A stretch of DNA of 64,000 nucleotides from Corella eumyota (Eukaryota > Chordata > Ascidiacea > Phlebobranchia > Corellidae). The stretch is taken from positions 16,926,001 through 16,990,000 of the forward strand of contig OY720098.1 of the NCBI GenBank assembly GCA_963082875.1, in the 5' to 3' direction. Both the position numbers and the translations under genes were made by a program. Below, in pieces: positions 39,701-51,347 of this stretch. Within the stretch, counting starts at the first letter, position 1. Each line of letters starts with the position of its first letter. Below the pieces are notes generated by a model. It had not been told where the DNA came from. It saw only the letters and a list, made by a program, of their open reading frames with translations, and did not search any database.

Positions 39701-42363
39701 TGGTTTCTTCTTACAGGACTAATCAAAAACCAATTAAACCTTACCAAGAAAACAGTGACTCTAACTCGAAAAAGTAGGTGTTCCATAACAATTAATTAAC
39801 TTAATATTTATGTACTAAGGTAGTGTTGTAGTAGTTAAAACACTTTGCTTCAAATCTATAAGGTTGTTGGTTCAATCATTTTTGATTGGTTCCATATACC
39901 TAATATACCTATACCTAAAAGTTTTAAAAGCTGTACAAGATTTATTATATTTTGTTAATAACAATCTATTAAAAACAATAAATAGTTATTTTTAATTTGA
40001 GTCTAATAACATTTTTTTTGAAGGTCCTAATTTTAAATTTAATTTTCCGGTTACAGACAACAGGATTACAAAACTCCGAGCAGTCGTTATCAAAATCGAC
40101 CTCAAAATGCAGTTCCACTTGGTCGATCAAGAAGCAATGACAGACATCAGAGAAAATTTGATGCTAAATCCCGGGACATTAGAGAAAGGTAAAACTTTAG
40201 TTTGTGTTTTATAAAATAGTAAATGTATTTACTGTAGAGTGGTAAAAATTGGTGTTGTAGATGCACAAAAGTTTTAGTTGGGCATACCTGTCATATGGGG
40301 CAATTATTCTTTGGTTGTTAGCATCATTTAAGGGTTGTTGTTTTAAGGGTCCTAAAAAAGGGGTAGTTCCTTAAGAAATATTTTTTGGGGGAGTTAGTGT
40401 TTTAATTGGGCGTTGTTGTCCCAGTTAAAATCTTATGAAAAATAGGTTTTAACTTTCTTACTTTCATAGCATAAAATATGTAACCCATAAAAAAATTGAA
40501 GATTTGATTTAATGTCAAATTTAGGCTTGATTTAAAAACTTCCAACCAAGAAAGATCAACATCAGGATCTGATCGTGGCCAATCACGCGCTTCAACGACT
40601 TCAAGAAGTTCTACAAGATCGCCACGGCGACAACGAAGTCACAGATCTGATCATGGTGATCGAAAACCAACAAGAAAAAGAGAAAAGGGTAATTTTACTA
40701 ATTTAATTAAATCTACACAAAATTTATTCATTTAAATTAGGGTTTTTATAACGAAATGATTTAATTGCTAATTATAAGCTTATTTTTAGATTTAAAACCC
40801 AAAACAACTAGCAACAAAAAAGATATAATTTCAAAAGAAGAAACTGTTACAGGTAAAAACAGTTAAAAGTTTTTTTATTTTTTAAATTTTTTTATATTTT
40901 AATTATGATCGGTTTTTTTAGAAGCAGCTGATGTATTGGAAGTCGATTGGAAAGAGTTGGGTTCAACAACAATTAAAGAAGAAAAAATGGTAGAAGAAGA
41001 TAGCTCAATTCTTCATTGTTTTACTCCTGGTAATCTAATAAGTTTATGTACAAAAAAAAACTGTTATCCAAAATGTGGGAAGTTCAACTTTATGACCTAA
41101 ACATAAAGTAACATCTTGTATTTCAGTCCAGTCTCAAGTTAATTTTGGCAGTTTGGATTTTAATAGTTTATAAGTGCACGATAATTAAGCTGACTGATTA
41201 AGTGTTGGCTTAGCAGGAGTTCATACTGTTGATAGTGTCTTACTAGATTTAATTTTGTGTTAAATTACCCATGCCTAACTAAGTCTTTGATGGTATTTAC
41301 TGCCAAATTGATAAGTGTATTATTAAATTAATGATCAGTTAACAAATCAATAACATTTAAAAATGCTTAAGGCAACCCAAGACTGGGCCAATATCAAAAT
41401 TAATTCATGATAGCTTTCTTATATGAAGGTTAAATTTATATGTTATAATGTTTATTAGATCTTGGTTTTATTTGATGTATTTTGATTATAGGAAACACAT
41501 TATTAAGAATGGGAATCTCGACTGATTTACTTCCACCTGATTTAGTTGAAAAAGTAAAAAATGTTTGCGAGAATGAAAAAAAATCAGCAATAAATAGTAA
41601 GAAACTAATCTAAGTATAAATTTAATATTGTTGAATAAAATTTTTAAAGATCAATTTCAAAATGATTCATCCAAATCTTAGTGGTAATGGTAAGCTTATA
41701 CCTGATTTTTTATGATAATTTTTTAAAATATTAGTTTTTTTTAAAAACAACATAACGTTGTTTAATACAGCTTTATATAATTACTTTTCAAATTATATAC
41801 ATCTTTATTTTACATCTTTAAATAAACAACATATAACATATAGGTGTTTTATATATTTACTTAAACATAAGTATTTACCTGTATTTAGATCACTTGCCTC
41901 TTGTACTTGATCAAGGACTTGGTGCTTTAAATCGTGGTACTGCTTTATCACACCAGTCATGGGTAAATGGGTTTTATTCAAAGACAAAAACAGCAAGATT
42001 GACGTCATACGCTGATGCTGCTTACAGAAGAAATATATTAGGAATATCTGATAGGGTATTGTTTGCACTCTATTTTTTTATATTTATTTATTCTTGATGC
42101 GGAAAGGTTGACTTCTTGACCCAAACAAAGAGTACCATCAGTTACCCCTACTCAGTCTTCATTGGAAATCACCACTATTAGAACTTAATATCTTTAGACC
42201 AACGTACAAGAATGTAAATAAAAAACTCATTATTTAATAAACCTTTTTGTTTAAGGATCAAAAATATCCAATTCAGCCTCCACAAATTATAAATGCAAGA
42301 ACGTATGCTACTTCCATGAAATATTACGCCAACAAAGTGAAGCTACAAGTACAAGTTCAATAA
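33720..42363 (+). CDS. Large Lys/Tyr/Gln- and Ser/Arg-rich low-complexity protein, unrecognised
   Basis: Twenty-three exons, about 1356 residues, all phases joining: 33720-33818, 33954-33999, 34073-34199, 34634-34760, 34965-35037, 35322-36150, 36297-36379, 36462-36530, 36743-36800, 37051-37131, 37362-37466, 37605-37731, 37869-37987, 38257-38427, 38496-39512, 39681-39773, 40057-40188, 40525-40688, 40790-40852, 40922-41029, 41492-41596, 41889-42055, 42256-42363. Residues about 158-433 are degenerate repeats such as KYYKDDK and QQKYKEEQ. Later parts have basic clusters (KKKKKQKQ, KVKKRKRAREF) that suit nuclear localisation and an RS-rich stretch (SRASTTSRSSTRSPRRQRS). The last 130 residues are more ordered (LLRMGISTDLLPPDLVEKV, LDQGLGALNRG, SYADAAYRRNILG). 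This resembles nuclear RNA-processing scaffolds in composition only; I do not recognise the family. Exon 15 uses a GTTTGT donor; reading through it would end the protein at 39525. A 9-nt microexon near 37789 is possible. Confidence 0.75.
34311..34532 (-). repeat. tRNA-derived SINE in intron 3 of the low-complexity gene
   Basis: Diverged, mostly full-length copy on the minus strand (B-box region GTTTGATCTCCACT, body with AACATAGAGTAACATCTGTT in reverse). The head is weak. Confidence 0.65.
37186..37275 (-). repeat. SINE fragment in intron 10 of the low-complexity gene
   Basis: Only the B-box and adjoining body remain (AAGCAGTGGGAATTGAAC in reverse orientation). Confidence 0.6.
39820..39880 (+). 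repeat. SINE head fragment in intron 16 of the low-complexity gene
   Basis: About 60 bp with a tRNA-like head and B box (GTTGGTTCAATCA). The body is missing. Confidence 0.5.
41072..41243 (-). repeat. SINE body fragment in intron 20 of the low-complexity gene
   Basis: The reverse-strand 3' part of the element, from CCCACATTT to the TATAAAC.GTATGAAC region. Head missing. Confidence 0.65.
42091..42170 (-). repeat. SINE 3' fragment in the last intron of the low-complexity gene
   Basis: Reverse-strand tail with GGTAACTGATGGTACTCT and a CCGCATCAAG end. Confidence 0.55.
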
Positions 42364-42842
42364 AACACTCAAGAAATAGAACACAAACTTACAACTTTTG
42401 GATTTTTGATTTTCCACTGCCTGTTTCAATATTTGTAATTAAATTGGCCAATACAGTTTGACAATTTTGTGATTGCCAACAATTTTATAATAAGGCCATT
42501 TACATTGCATTAATAAAATTAAAATATTACAAAACCGAAAAAAATGTGGTGTATGTTATTCCATAGTTGTGATATTAAAATATATTTTACTCAGAGTTAG
42601 CTGTTTAAATGTAATAGGTATAATGTCTATCTTAGTTTGCATGCATCAACGAGTACTGATTAGCTTGTGTGTTTTTAGTGGTTTACCATGCAAACAAATC
42701 ATTATAAATTGAAAAAAACTTGAGTTTGGTGTGGTTTGTTTTCAAGCAATTAAATTTTTGTAGTTTAGTATGTTGTTTAATATATTAAACATGTTTGTTT
42801 TAACATATAGGTTAATAGGATTTGGTAAATTGGTTAATAAAT
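42364..42842. other. Spacer before the first CROT-like gene
   Basis: 480 bp, AT-rich, containing the 3' UTR of the low-complexity gene and the promoter of the CROT-like gene. AATAAA occurs several times. Nothing else seen. Confidence 0.45.
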
Positions 42843-45800
42843 ATGTTTTGCAAACTTCTTAAAATGAAATATGCTGGCTGTGCTTGGGTCAATCTGAACA
42901 ATTTTATCTTGTAAGTAAATTGTTGCCTACATAAAAAACTGTTTACCCATATTTAAAAAGATTTTGCCTTTGTATTTAAAACTAGTTAATAAAATATTAA
43001 GAAAGGTATGAATTACAACTAATTTAAAATTATTTTTTAATAAAGATACAAACAATTTAAAGTACTGAATCAAATAAGAACAGTTTCAACAAAAACTTTT
43101 TCACTAGAAGATACACTTCCTAATCTTACAGTTCCTTCATTAGAAAACACAATAGAAAAATATTTATACTCTGTTAAAGCTGGTATGGGTTTTTATTTTT
43201 TTTTCAATTTACAATGCTTTATTCAAGTTAAAATTGTTATAGTCAAATATATAGAACATATTCAACATGGTATTAAGTTACTATATAAAAAAACTTAAAA
43301 GTAAAGACTAAAATTTAAGGCCATTCTAAGTGAACTTATTGTTAAATTCCTAGTTGCTTCTGAAAAAGAATATGAAAATACCCAAGAAATTTGTTTAGAC
43401 TTTTTAAATAGAGATGGAAAAATAATGCAAAATATCTTAAAAGACATAAAAAAAAGTAAGTTCAATTAAGTACTCATTTATATACTAATGGAATTTCAAA
43501 TATTGTATTTTTTGAGTTTAGATAAACGTAACTATATGGAAGAATGGTATGATGGCAAAATATTTTTTGGAACAGAATCGTTATGTTATCTCAATTTTGT
43601 AATAATGCCATCTAATATTGATAAATATTGGCCTGCTAAAGAAGGGGCCAGGGTAAGGTAGTGTTTTTACATTTTTTACTCTGTAATAACATACCAGAGA
43701 TTTAAATATTTTAAGTCTGTTAGGTAAAGAGTAGTATAACAAATCATACGAAGTTTATAATATTGTAGATTAATTTACTTTTTTTTAGGCAGAAAGAATG
43801 GCATTTGGAATGTATGCCCTTGCTACTTATTGGAAGATTTTAAGAGAAGAAAAATTAGAACCACATAAAGCTAACGATGGATCCCCTTTATCTATGGACC
43901 AATTTAGGTAAAAAAAAAACTTTAAATAATATTTTTCAGTGTATTGAAACCCAAATATAATTTTTTATATTAAAAATTGGGTATACTAATGTAACTACAT
44001 TTTGTAAAGTTACATTTAAGATTTTTTATAAAACCACTGTTGTTTAATTTTACACAGATATATTTTCAATACCTCAAGGAATCCTCACCCTAAAGAAGAT
44101 AAATTAGTTAGTTATTTTAAAACTACAAATGAAGGATATGCCCCATTTCACACTGTTGTTATTTGCAAAGGATATTTTTTTAAGCTTGAACTTATTAATA
44201 AAGAGGGTAAATTATTCTAGCGTTAACTGGTTTTAAATTTATAGGGTGACACTTCTTATCTTAACAGTGATTTTTTTGGCTTAAACAAAACTTAAATGGG
44301 CCACAACTTGTAAGCAGTTACATACAAGTCGAAGACCTTATGAAGTAATGTCAATTGCGATGTAATTTTCAATTATATATTACCAGATATTGATTTTCAT
44401 GAAAATAAAAAATTCATTTTAATTTTTAAGGTACACCATTCACACCACCACAAATACAAAAAGCATTGTTAGAAATAGAAGAAATTTGTAAATACAGAAC
44501 TACAAGTCCTGGTGTTGCTGCTCTAACTGCTTTGGATAGAGAATCTTGGGCTATAGCTAGACAAAACTTACTTGATATTGATCCAGTAAATAAACACAGT
44601 CTTTACGATATTGACAGTGCTGTAAGTGTAGCTACAATGGATGAAAATCAGCCTGTGGTATTTTATTTTCTCATAAACATTTTGTATAATTTTTTAAACA
44701 TGGTTTTGAATAGTTATTTATTGATTTTTGCTTTTAGACCAACACTGAGGTTCAAAAAATTGCTCTCAGTGGAGATCCAAGTTATAGATGGAGAGATAAA
44801 TCTCACAACTCGATTTGGTTTAAAAATGGGACATTTTCTTCTTTAAATGAGCATTGTGGAATTGATGCATTGTCCATAGCTATTTTCACATTTTTTAAGA
44901 CTAATATTTTTATGCAAAGCAATGGAAAATGGATGGAATCAAAAAATACTGGTATTTTTTATTTTTTTTTGGTTTTCTAGTTGTGTTCTTACTTAAATTG
45001 CACTGTTTACAGTGTATGTATTCATTTTTTTTGTTTTTAGCTTTTTTTTTGGTTTTTGTAGATTACTTTCCAAAACCAGAAGAATTGCAATTTATTTTGG
45101 ATAATCGAATTATAGAAGCTATTTCTAAGGGAAAAAATATAGCTAAAAAATTTGAAGATGATATTAACATATTGTGTGTGGAGTTTTGTGGATTTGGAAA
45201 AGCAGAATTAAGAAAGTTCAAGGTAAAAAAATTATCAGAAAAGTTTCTTGTATTTAACATTTTTTTATATGAGAAATATTAAAAAGATAATGTACAGGTT
45301 CATCAAGAAGCATTCATACAGATCTCTATGCAATTAGCTTTTATAAGATTACATGGTAAGCCTGCCATAACAAATAGAACATCTACACTAAGAAAGTAAG
45401 ATTGGTTTTATTTTTTATATTTTTATAAAAACTTGTATGGTCTTATTACATAGAACATTTGTTAGAGTACATTTTATGCATTGACTTAGTTTCAAGTTGA
45501 CTTTGGCAGTGTAATTGGACATAATTGCTTTATACTATACTTGCCAATTTGCTATTAGTTATATGTTTGCCCATCTTTAAATATACTTGACAAGAAACAA
45601 TTGCCTAACTACAAAACAATTGCTTAAAAACATATGTTTGTACATCTTTAAATATGCTTGACAAAAAACAATTGCTTATTTTTTAATAGCAATTTAATCT
45701 GGACTATTAAAAACTTTATTCAAAGATGTATTGTACTTGCTAATTTCTAGGTATTATCATGGCCGTCTGGATATTTGTCGCACATGTACACCAGAGTTGG

Positions 45801-46583
45801 TTGAATTTTGCCAAGCAGTTGTAAGTGGTGACGAAGATGCAGTTGCATTGTTACGACCAGCTCATGACAGACTTGTTAAACATATGAAAGATTGTCAGAA
45901 TAATAAAGGATGTGACAGACATCTTTTGGGGTTGTCTTACGTTGCTCAGGTATTTTAAATATAGTTTAACTTAATTTAGTAGTTAGTTTGAATAATATAA
46001 AAGCATTAAAAGCAATTTTTTTAAGTTCCACAAAGCAATTTGTTTTTATTTACAGAAGGAAAAAATGGATATTCCCTTGTTTAAAGATCCTATGTATAAA
46101 AAGACTGGAGGATTTCGAGAATTTGATATTTTCTCCAGTTTTCTTGGTTCTTTTGATGTAAGAATTTAAAAGTATCAAATAATTATGTAAAAGTTTAAAA
46201 AGTATTACCATGGTATTGTATCAAAAATTGGTGAAATTTAATAAAAAAAAAAACAATTTAAGTTAATTAATTCATGATTAAAATCATTTAGAATAACATT
46301 TTTCCAAAATTTGAGCCTATAGAATTTTATCCATTTTACACTCGAGTTTAATTTATTATAGTAATTTAATTACCAATAATGTTGTTGACTTTTAAAGGGA
46401 ACAGGAGGAAGTGGACCACAAACTGATGATGGATACGGAATGTTTATAAATATAAGTGATGATAAAATTGTTTATATGGTATCATCATGGAATTATTCTA
46501 AAGTGTCTGACATTCATCAATTTAATGAAATTCTTCAAAAAACTTTTCATGATGTACTGGACATGTTTAAGCAATGCAGTTAA
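42843..46583 (+). CDS. CROT-like carnitine acyltransferase homologue A, carnitine-site residues changed
   Basis: Choline/carnitine acyltransferase family; closest in memory to carnitine O-octanoyltransferase. Thirteen exons, 630 residues: 42843-42910, 43046-43182, 43354-43455, 43522-43652, 43789-43907, 44058-44206, 44431-44657, 44738-44951, 45062-45222, 45298-45395, 45751-45949, 46056-46157, 46398-46583. The family catalytic His is H350 in NEHCGIDA, and DRHLLGL (the Arg that faces the carnitine carboxylate) is kept. But where copy B has TYETATTR, GRTE and LSTS, this protein has TNRTSTLR (N462), GRLD (L475) and IFSS (F561). By comparison with mouse CrAT (Tyr452, Thr465 and the Ser-Thr-Ser motif), the carnitine pocket is altered. 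The C terminus (FKQCS) has no peroxisomal PTS1. Exon 1 adds a short Lys/Cys-rich leader before the conserved part. The acyl acceptor may have changed, or the protein may be non-catalytic. Confidence 0.88.
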
Positions 46584-46868
46584 AATTATATATGATTTAA
46601 ACATTTCTGTAATTACACAGTTTTTTCTTGCACAAAAAGTTTTTATTAGTCACCATTGCATTATTGACAACTTTGCCATTGAGAGCTTGAATTATGTGTC
46701 CAAAACTTTTTCATTTAACATATATTTTTTTATATTACAAACAAAACTTCAAAAATTTAACACCTAAAACACAATCCATCTACCTATCATTAAGGTCATA
46801 ATTACCAAACCAAAACTTAGATTGAGCTAGCGGTTTTGATACTTCAAGTCCATGGTTTTGGTAGAATG

Positions 46869-47480
46869 CCAGACACTTCGGCCCCCGGACACTTCGGCCA
46901 AGACACTTCGGCCAAAATTTTTTTTTCAAAACAGCGGGGATTTTGCATTTTAATTACCGCGAGAAATTTTATTTTCGCGTAGATATATACATTTTTTTAG
47001 ACAGTATTTGAAACAAAATAAGCAGTAAATTAATATTTTTTTTTAATAATAATGTGCAAGAACATGTTATCTTTCTTTTGGCGTGTCAATTTTTTAATTT
47101 TACAAACTAAAACCTATAAAAAACTAATTTTGAAAGCGCGCGCTTTTAGGTGACGGAGGACAATGCATAATGTTATCTCGTATTTTGCCAAATAGTGCCG
47201 CCTTTCCAAACAATATTTGAAGAAAATAGAGCATTAATTTTATATTTTTTACACTGAGGATTATGCATAAATATGTTATTAGTTATTGCCTGTGTTAATG
47301 TATATAAATTTATATACTAAAACACAAAGAATAAAACGTTTAAAGAGTTCCCAGAAGATTTGTCCTGCAAAAAAACGGCGGGGAGTCGGCGATAAAATTC
47401 CCGTGTATAAAGTCAGCGTAAGACCATATTTTACCGATATTTAAAATAAAATTTTGCATAAAGTACAGTATATATAAAAG
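46869..47480 (+). mobile_element. Unclassified non-coding element, copy 1 (612 bp)
   Basis: Matches 52957-53779 in inverted orientation. It begins with three copies of GACACTTCGGCC (46872, 46888, 46902), contains the self-complementary AAAGCGCGCGCTTT near 47138, and ends near AGTACAGTATATATAAAA. The two ends are not inverted repeats of each other, no target-site duplication is evident and no coding frame exists. This would fit a non-autonomous element with subterminal short repeats, possibly rolling-circle type, but I cannot name the family. Confidence 0.7.
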
Positions 47481-48602
47481 TTTTTTATTTATTTTTTTTA
47501 TTTATTTTTGTACTACTCGTTTAAACCGGCGGACGAAGCTAATGTAGATCCTATACTTTAGTTAAATATCCAATTCTAAATTCAAAATGAGTGCGTTGTT
47601 TGTAGAGGTAAAATAAATCTAAATATCTACTTCAAAGGTACATACCGTGCTTTTATATTTTCGAAATAACTGTTAGATGTCAGTCAGTCAATTTAAATTT
47701 TTTTAATATACAAGGTTTGGATTTTGCCTGATTTATTTGGTATTGTTACATCACATAGGCCAACCCATAACAAATTGTATTTATAAATATGGTTTAAATA
47801 TTAAATTAATAAACTAATTAATAAAAAATGTAAAAGTATTTTTGTTTTGTATAAAAAGAAAATATTTGTTTTCTTTGTAATACTTTTATTCACACATTAA
47901 TGATAAAAACCAAAAGGGATTTCAACTTCTATTTCTATTTTAGTTCTGTTAAAATTATGAATTTAAAAAGTAACCACTTATAAAAACAATACAATTTTTA
48001 TTTAATTCTACAGCTTAGAATTTTAACGAACTTAAATTTATAATTTAAAAAAAGTAATATTAACAAAAATACAGCATATTCATAGCATAATTAATTTAAT
48101 AAAGAATAGCCTACGTAAAATAAAGCACTTTTTAAGTTTAAAATTAAATTTTATTTAAGCTTTAAACGCAGCAAATGCTTGATAGCAATATTAGTTTTGT
48201 TTTATTAAAAATTAGACTTGTTTTAAAACTGTTGTTGTAGTTAAATAATAGCTATGAGCCGAACCTTTGGAAAAGCATAGGATTTTTTCAAAGAAATAAA
48301 TACCGATATAATTTAATACAATCAATATCACGTGGCTACAATTAATATCACATTATGACTATAATTCCTACTAGGCAAGCAAGCAAGTTAAGTTAAATTG
48401 AAACAACTTTTAAGAAAAGAAAAAAAATAACCCTTGCTATGCATTTGGCCAGTTTTTATAATCATGAAAGTATGTGCAACCTAAGTTATATCACTTCAAC
48501 ATTTCTATACTATACACAATGACACGTTAGCTAGCATTAAAACAGAAAAGTTTTACAAGACATACATTTGGATGCTGAAAGTCAGATGAACACACAGTGC
48601 AT
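47481..48602. other. AT-rich region without recognised genes
   Basis: 1.1 kb following the element. No exon with acceptable splice sites and length was seen. The last part should be the 3' UTR of the minus-strand 107-residue gene. Confidence 0.45.
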
Positions 48603-49638
48603 CTAACTGAACAGAAAGAATAATCCATTGTTGAGGTCATTTATAATTCCTTCAATTTCCTGTTCAATAAAATCATTAATGGGCTCATTTCTGAAAGCAA
48701 TTTCACGGTGGAACCCGATAGCAAAATCTAAAATTACAAAAACAAATAAACCTGTTGAGTTATTAAAGGTTACTTAATCGAGTAGGTCCACATACTAGGA
48801 CTTTTTTTAAATCTTAGTTTTCGATGTGGGAAAGTCAACTTTACGGCCTAAACATAGAGTAACATCAGTTACCCTGACCTAGTCTCGAGTTGCCTTTGAC
48901 AGTTTGGAGTATTATAGATCATAATTGCCCAATTTAAATTGCTAATTAAGTATTGGCTCAGCAGGAATTCATATACCGTTTATAGCACCTTACTCAAAGG
49001 TGCTACAGCATAAGAGCAGTGGGAATTAAACACACGATCTTATGTGGTATAGCAAGTGTTTATGCCGCTACACCATGCTTTTACACAAAGACAATAACTT
49101 AAATAGAAAAATGGAAGATAAAATGTTATATATATTAACATATTTTACCTAATCTTTGGCTATTATGGGGTCCAGCATTAAAACGATTGTTGCCAAGCTG
49201 ACCAGAGTCACTAAATAACAATTTATATTTTGCATCACAGAAGCAATATTTTTATAATTGGTTTATCTCACATAAGTTTATTCAAAATATTTTTTAGAGG
49301 GCTTTTAAGCAAAGGAAATGCTTTATAAAAAAGTTGTGCGCTCTTACCTTAGTTTGACAAAAAAAATAAAAAAATTAGTTTGAACTTCAAAAAAAATGTT
49401 AATTACTGTTTAAATTTTTATAATTGTCTTACCTTAAAATGTAAATATAGATCGAAAAATTATTTTGGCCTTGTGATATTGGCGCAAATAGAACATTTCT
49501 GAGTCTTTCTATCTACAAACAAATTATAAACTCGGTTAACTACTTTAGAACTGTTTTATATTCTGTAAAAAAAGATTTTACCTCTGTTTCGCCAATATTT
49601 AAAGTTACACAGCGACCTATTTGTCTTAAAAGTGACAT
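48603..49638 (-). CDS. Small 107-residue protein, unrecognised
   Basis: Four exons in coding order: 49638-49582, 49512-49433, 49210-49149, 48727-48603; all GT-AG with joining phases. The protein starts MSLLRQIGRCVTLNIGETE. The middle contains FAPISQGQNNFSIYIYI, then SGQLGNNRFNAGPHNSQRLD, and the end has an acidic, helix-like segment with NDFIEQEIEGIINDLNNG. There is no signal peptide, membrane span or known motif that I can identify. Coding support comes from four consistent splice joins and ordinary amino-acid composition. Two CACGTG boxes lie about 200 bp upstream of the start. Intron 3 contains a SINE. It lies between the inverted elements, antisense to the CROT-like genes. Confidence 0.65.
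48821..49079 (-). repeat. tRNA-derived SINE, full length, in an intron of the 107-residue gene
   Basis: Same orientation as the host gene. It has the tRNA-like head, the diverged B box GTTTAATTCCCACTGCTC, the body GGTAACTGATGTTACTCTAT and a CCCACATCGA end. Confidence 0.8.
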
Positions 49639-49838
49639 TTTTGTAAATTAATTTAGAAGATGTATTATGTGCGTATAAAACAAAAAAATTATAGAATAGG
49701 GTAAAAACTTTTTTTTGTGCTAATATAAAATTTATTTAATTGTTTTTGTGTAAATATTAATACCATTTTAAACGATGTTAAATTTAAGATTAAAATTTTA
49801 AAAATATATTAATTTAAAATAGAAGCGTTACAACTAAT

Positions 49839-49864
49839 CACGTGACCGCGAAATTAATCACGTG
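49839..49864. promoter_or_regulatory. Two CACGTG E-boxes, 20 bp apart
   Basis: Exact palindromes at 49839-49844 and 49859-49864, each preceded by TAAT. They lie 200 bp upstream of the start of the minus-strand 107-residue gene, on one helix face (two turns apart). The first reads ATCACGTGACC, close to the CLEAR/MiT-TFE consensus; USF or other bHLH-zip factors are alternatives. Confidence 0.45.
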
Positions 49865-49899
49865 GTTGCGACGATTGAAACGCGGGTATTTAAATTTTT

Positions 49900-51347
49900 G
49901 ATAACGAATTGATTTTGTTTTGTAATGACTACAAGAAAATTAAATAAAACAATTATTTTAAAGCTATAAAAAATGATATATTAAAAAAAAATTTTAAATT
50001 TATTGAGCAATAAATTTTACAAATGAATTTTAATTTGGGTTTATTTTGTCACGACCGTTGTAATTTCTCAGAAAAAAATCGTTTTTTGCTTTATTTAACT
50101 ATTTTATTTATTTTAAAATAAAAAATTATGAATTTGATGTCACTTTTAAGTTAAGCCGCGTTCTTTTTGATGGGATAATTTACCATTTTTGTACTCCTAA
50201 AAATGGTCTTGTTTTATAAGAATAAAATCGATTTTGTAACTTAGAAGCTTACGTTGTTATATAAAAACTTTATCTAAAAGACTTTATCTAAGATTCAACT
50301 GTTTTAATTACCTTTTTATGAAAAGTCACCTCAAGAAATACTATTATTTTTGAATAATACCCTGGGTATAAAATATATATTTTAATTTAAAAATTTTACA
50401 AAATTCTCGTTATCGGCACAAGAAAATTGAATTACTTCTACCAGACTCCGATGTTAATAAGCTTTATTGTGTTTTCTTTATGTTTTTAAGTTTTTATCAG
50501 ATTTTTGTTTGGCGTCACTCTACCAAGGTATCATCATGTGACAATAGGATAAACAGGGTACAATTAAAACTTATTGTTTTATCAAACAATAGGGTTCCTG
50601 ACAACGCACACCGGTTACTAAGATACGCGTGTATGGTGTATCGTGTGTAACAATTAATTTCGCACGCCCTTCATGAACAAGGCGTCATAACCGAAGTAAG
50701 ACAACTGTGCTATCAGATTTTTTTAAATCTGAAATGATGTCACAAAAAATGTATCAACTATTTATTTTTTAAAAGTATTATTAATTAAATAAAGATTTGG
50801 GTTAGGGTAGTATTTTAAAATGTTCAAAATTTAAATATTTTAATTTTTTTTTAATAAAGCTTTAAGCGGTAATACAATACCCCAGCAGATGGAGCCCATT
50901 TTCCACCCGCTTCAAAGCGGTGAATGGAATCACCTTTTTCTCTTCGAAGCGATTAATGGCTAACTAATGGTCTGAGAATAAACAAAAAAATTGTAAAAAT
51001 ACCAATTGTGTTTTTGGATTACATTTATTACACGATCAAATATGCAATTAAACAAAAAATATTATATTGAATATTTTAATAATAACTTATGTCCAAAAAT
51101 CTAACAACAATTTAAATGTTAACACATATATTAGCATCAAGCATCAAACAGAAAAAGAAAAAAAAAAAAAACAAATGTATGAAACACAAAAAAGCGTCCA
51201 TTCACAATTAAACTAAACTTATTTCATAAATAAATATCGTTTAAAATCATTTAGTCTTTTTTTAATTTTTACATACACACATACTCATATTAAGATAATA
51301 CAAAACATTAATGAATTACTTAGTTAGATGAAGTTTTGTTAAAAAAA
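49900..51347. other. Intergenic region between the two small minus-strand genes
   Basis: 1.4 kb. No gene was recognised. Around 50866-50955 there is a less AT-rich patch with short hairpin-like words (CGCTTCAAAGCG, CTTCGAAG) of unknown meaning. Confidence 0.4.
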
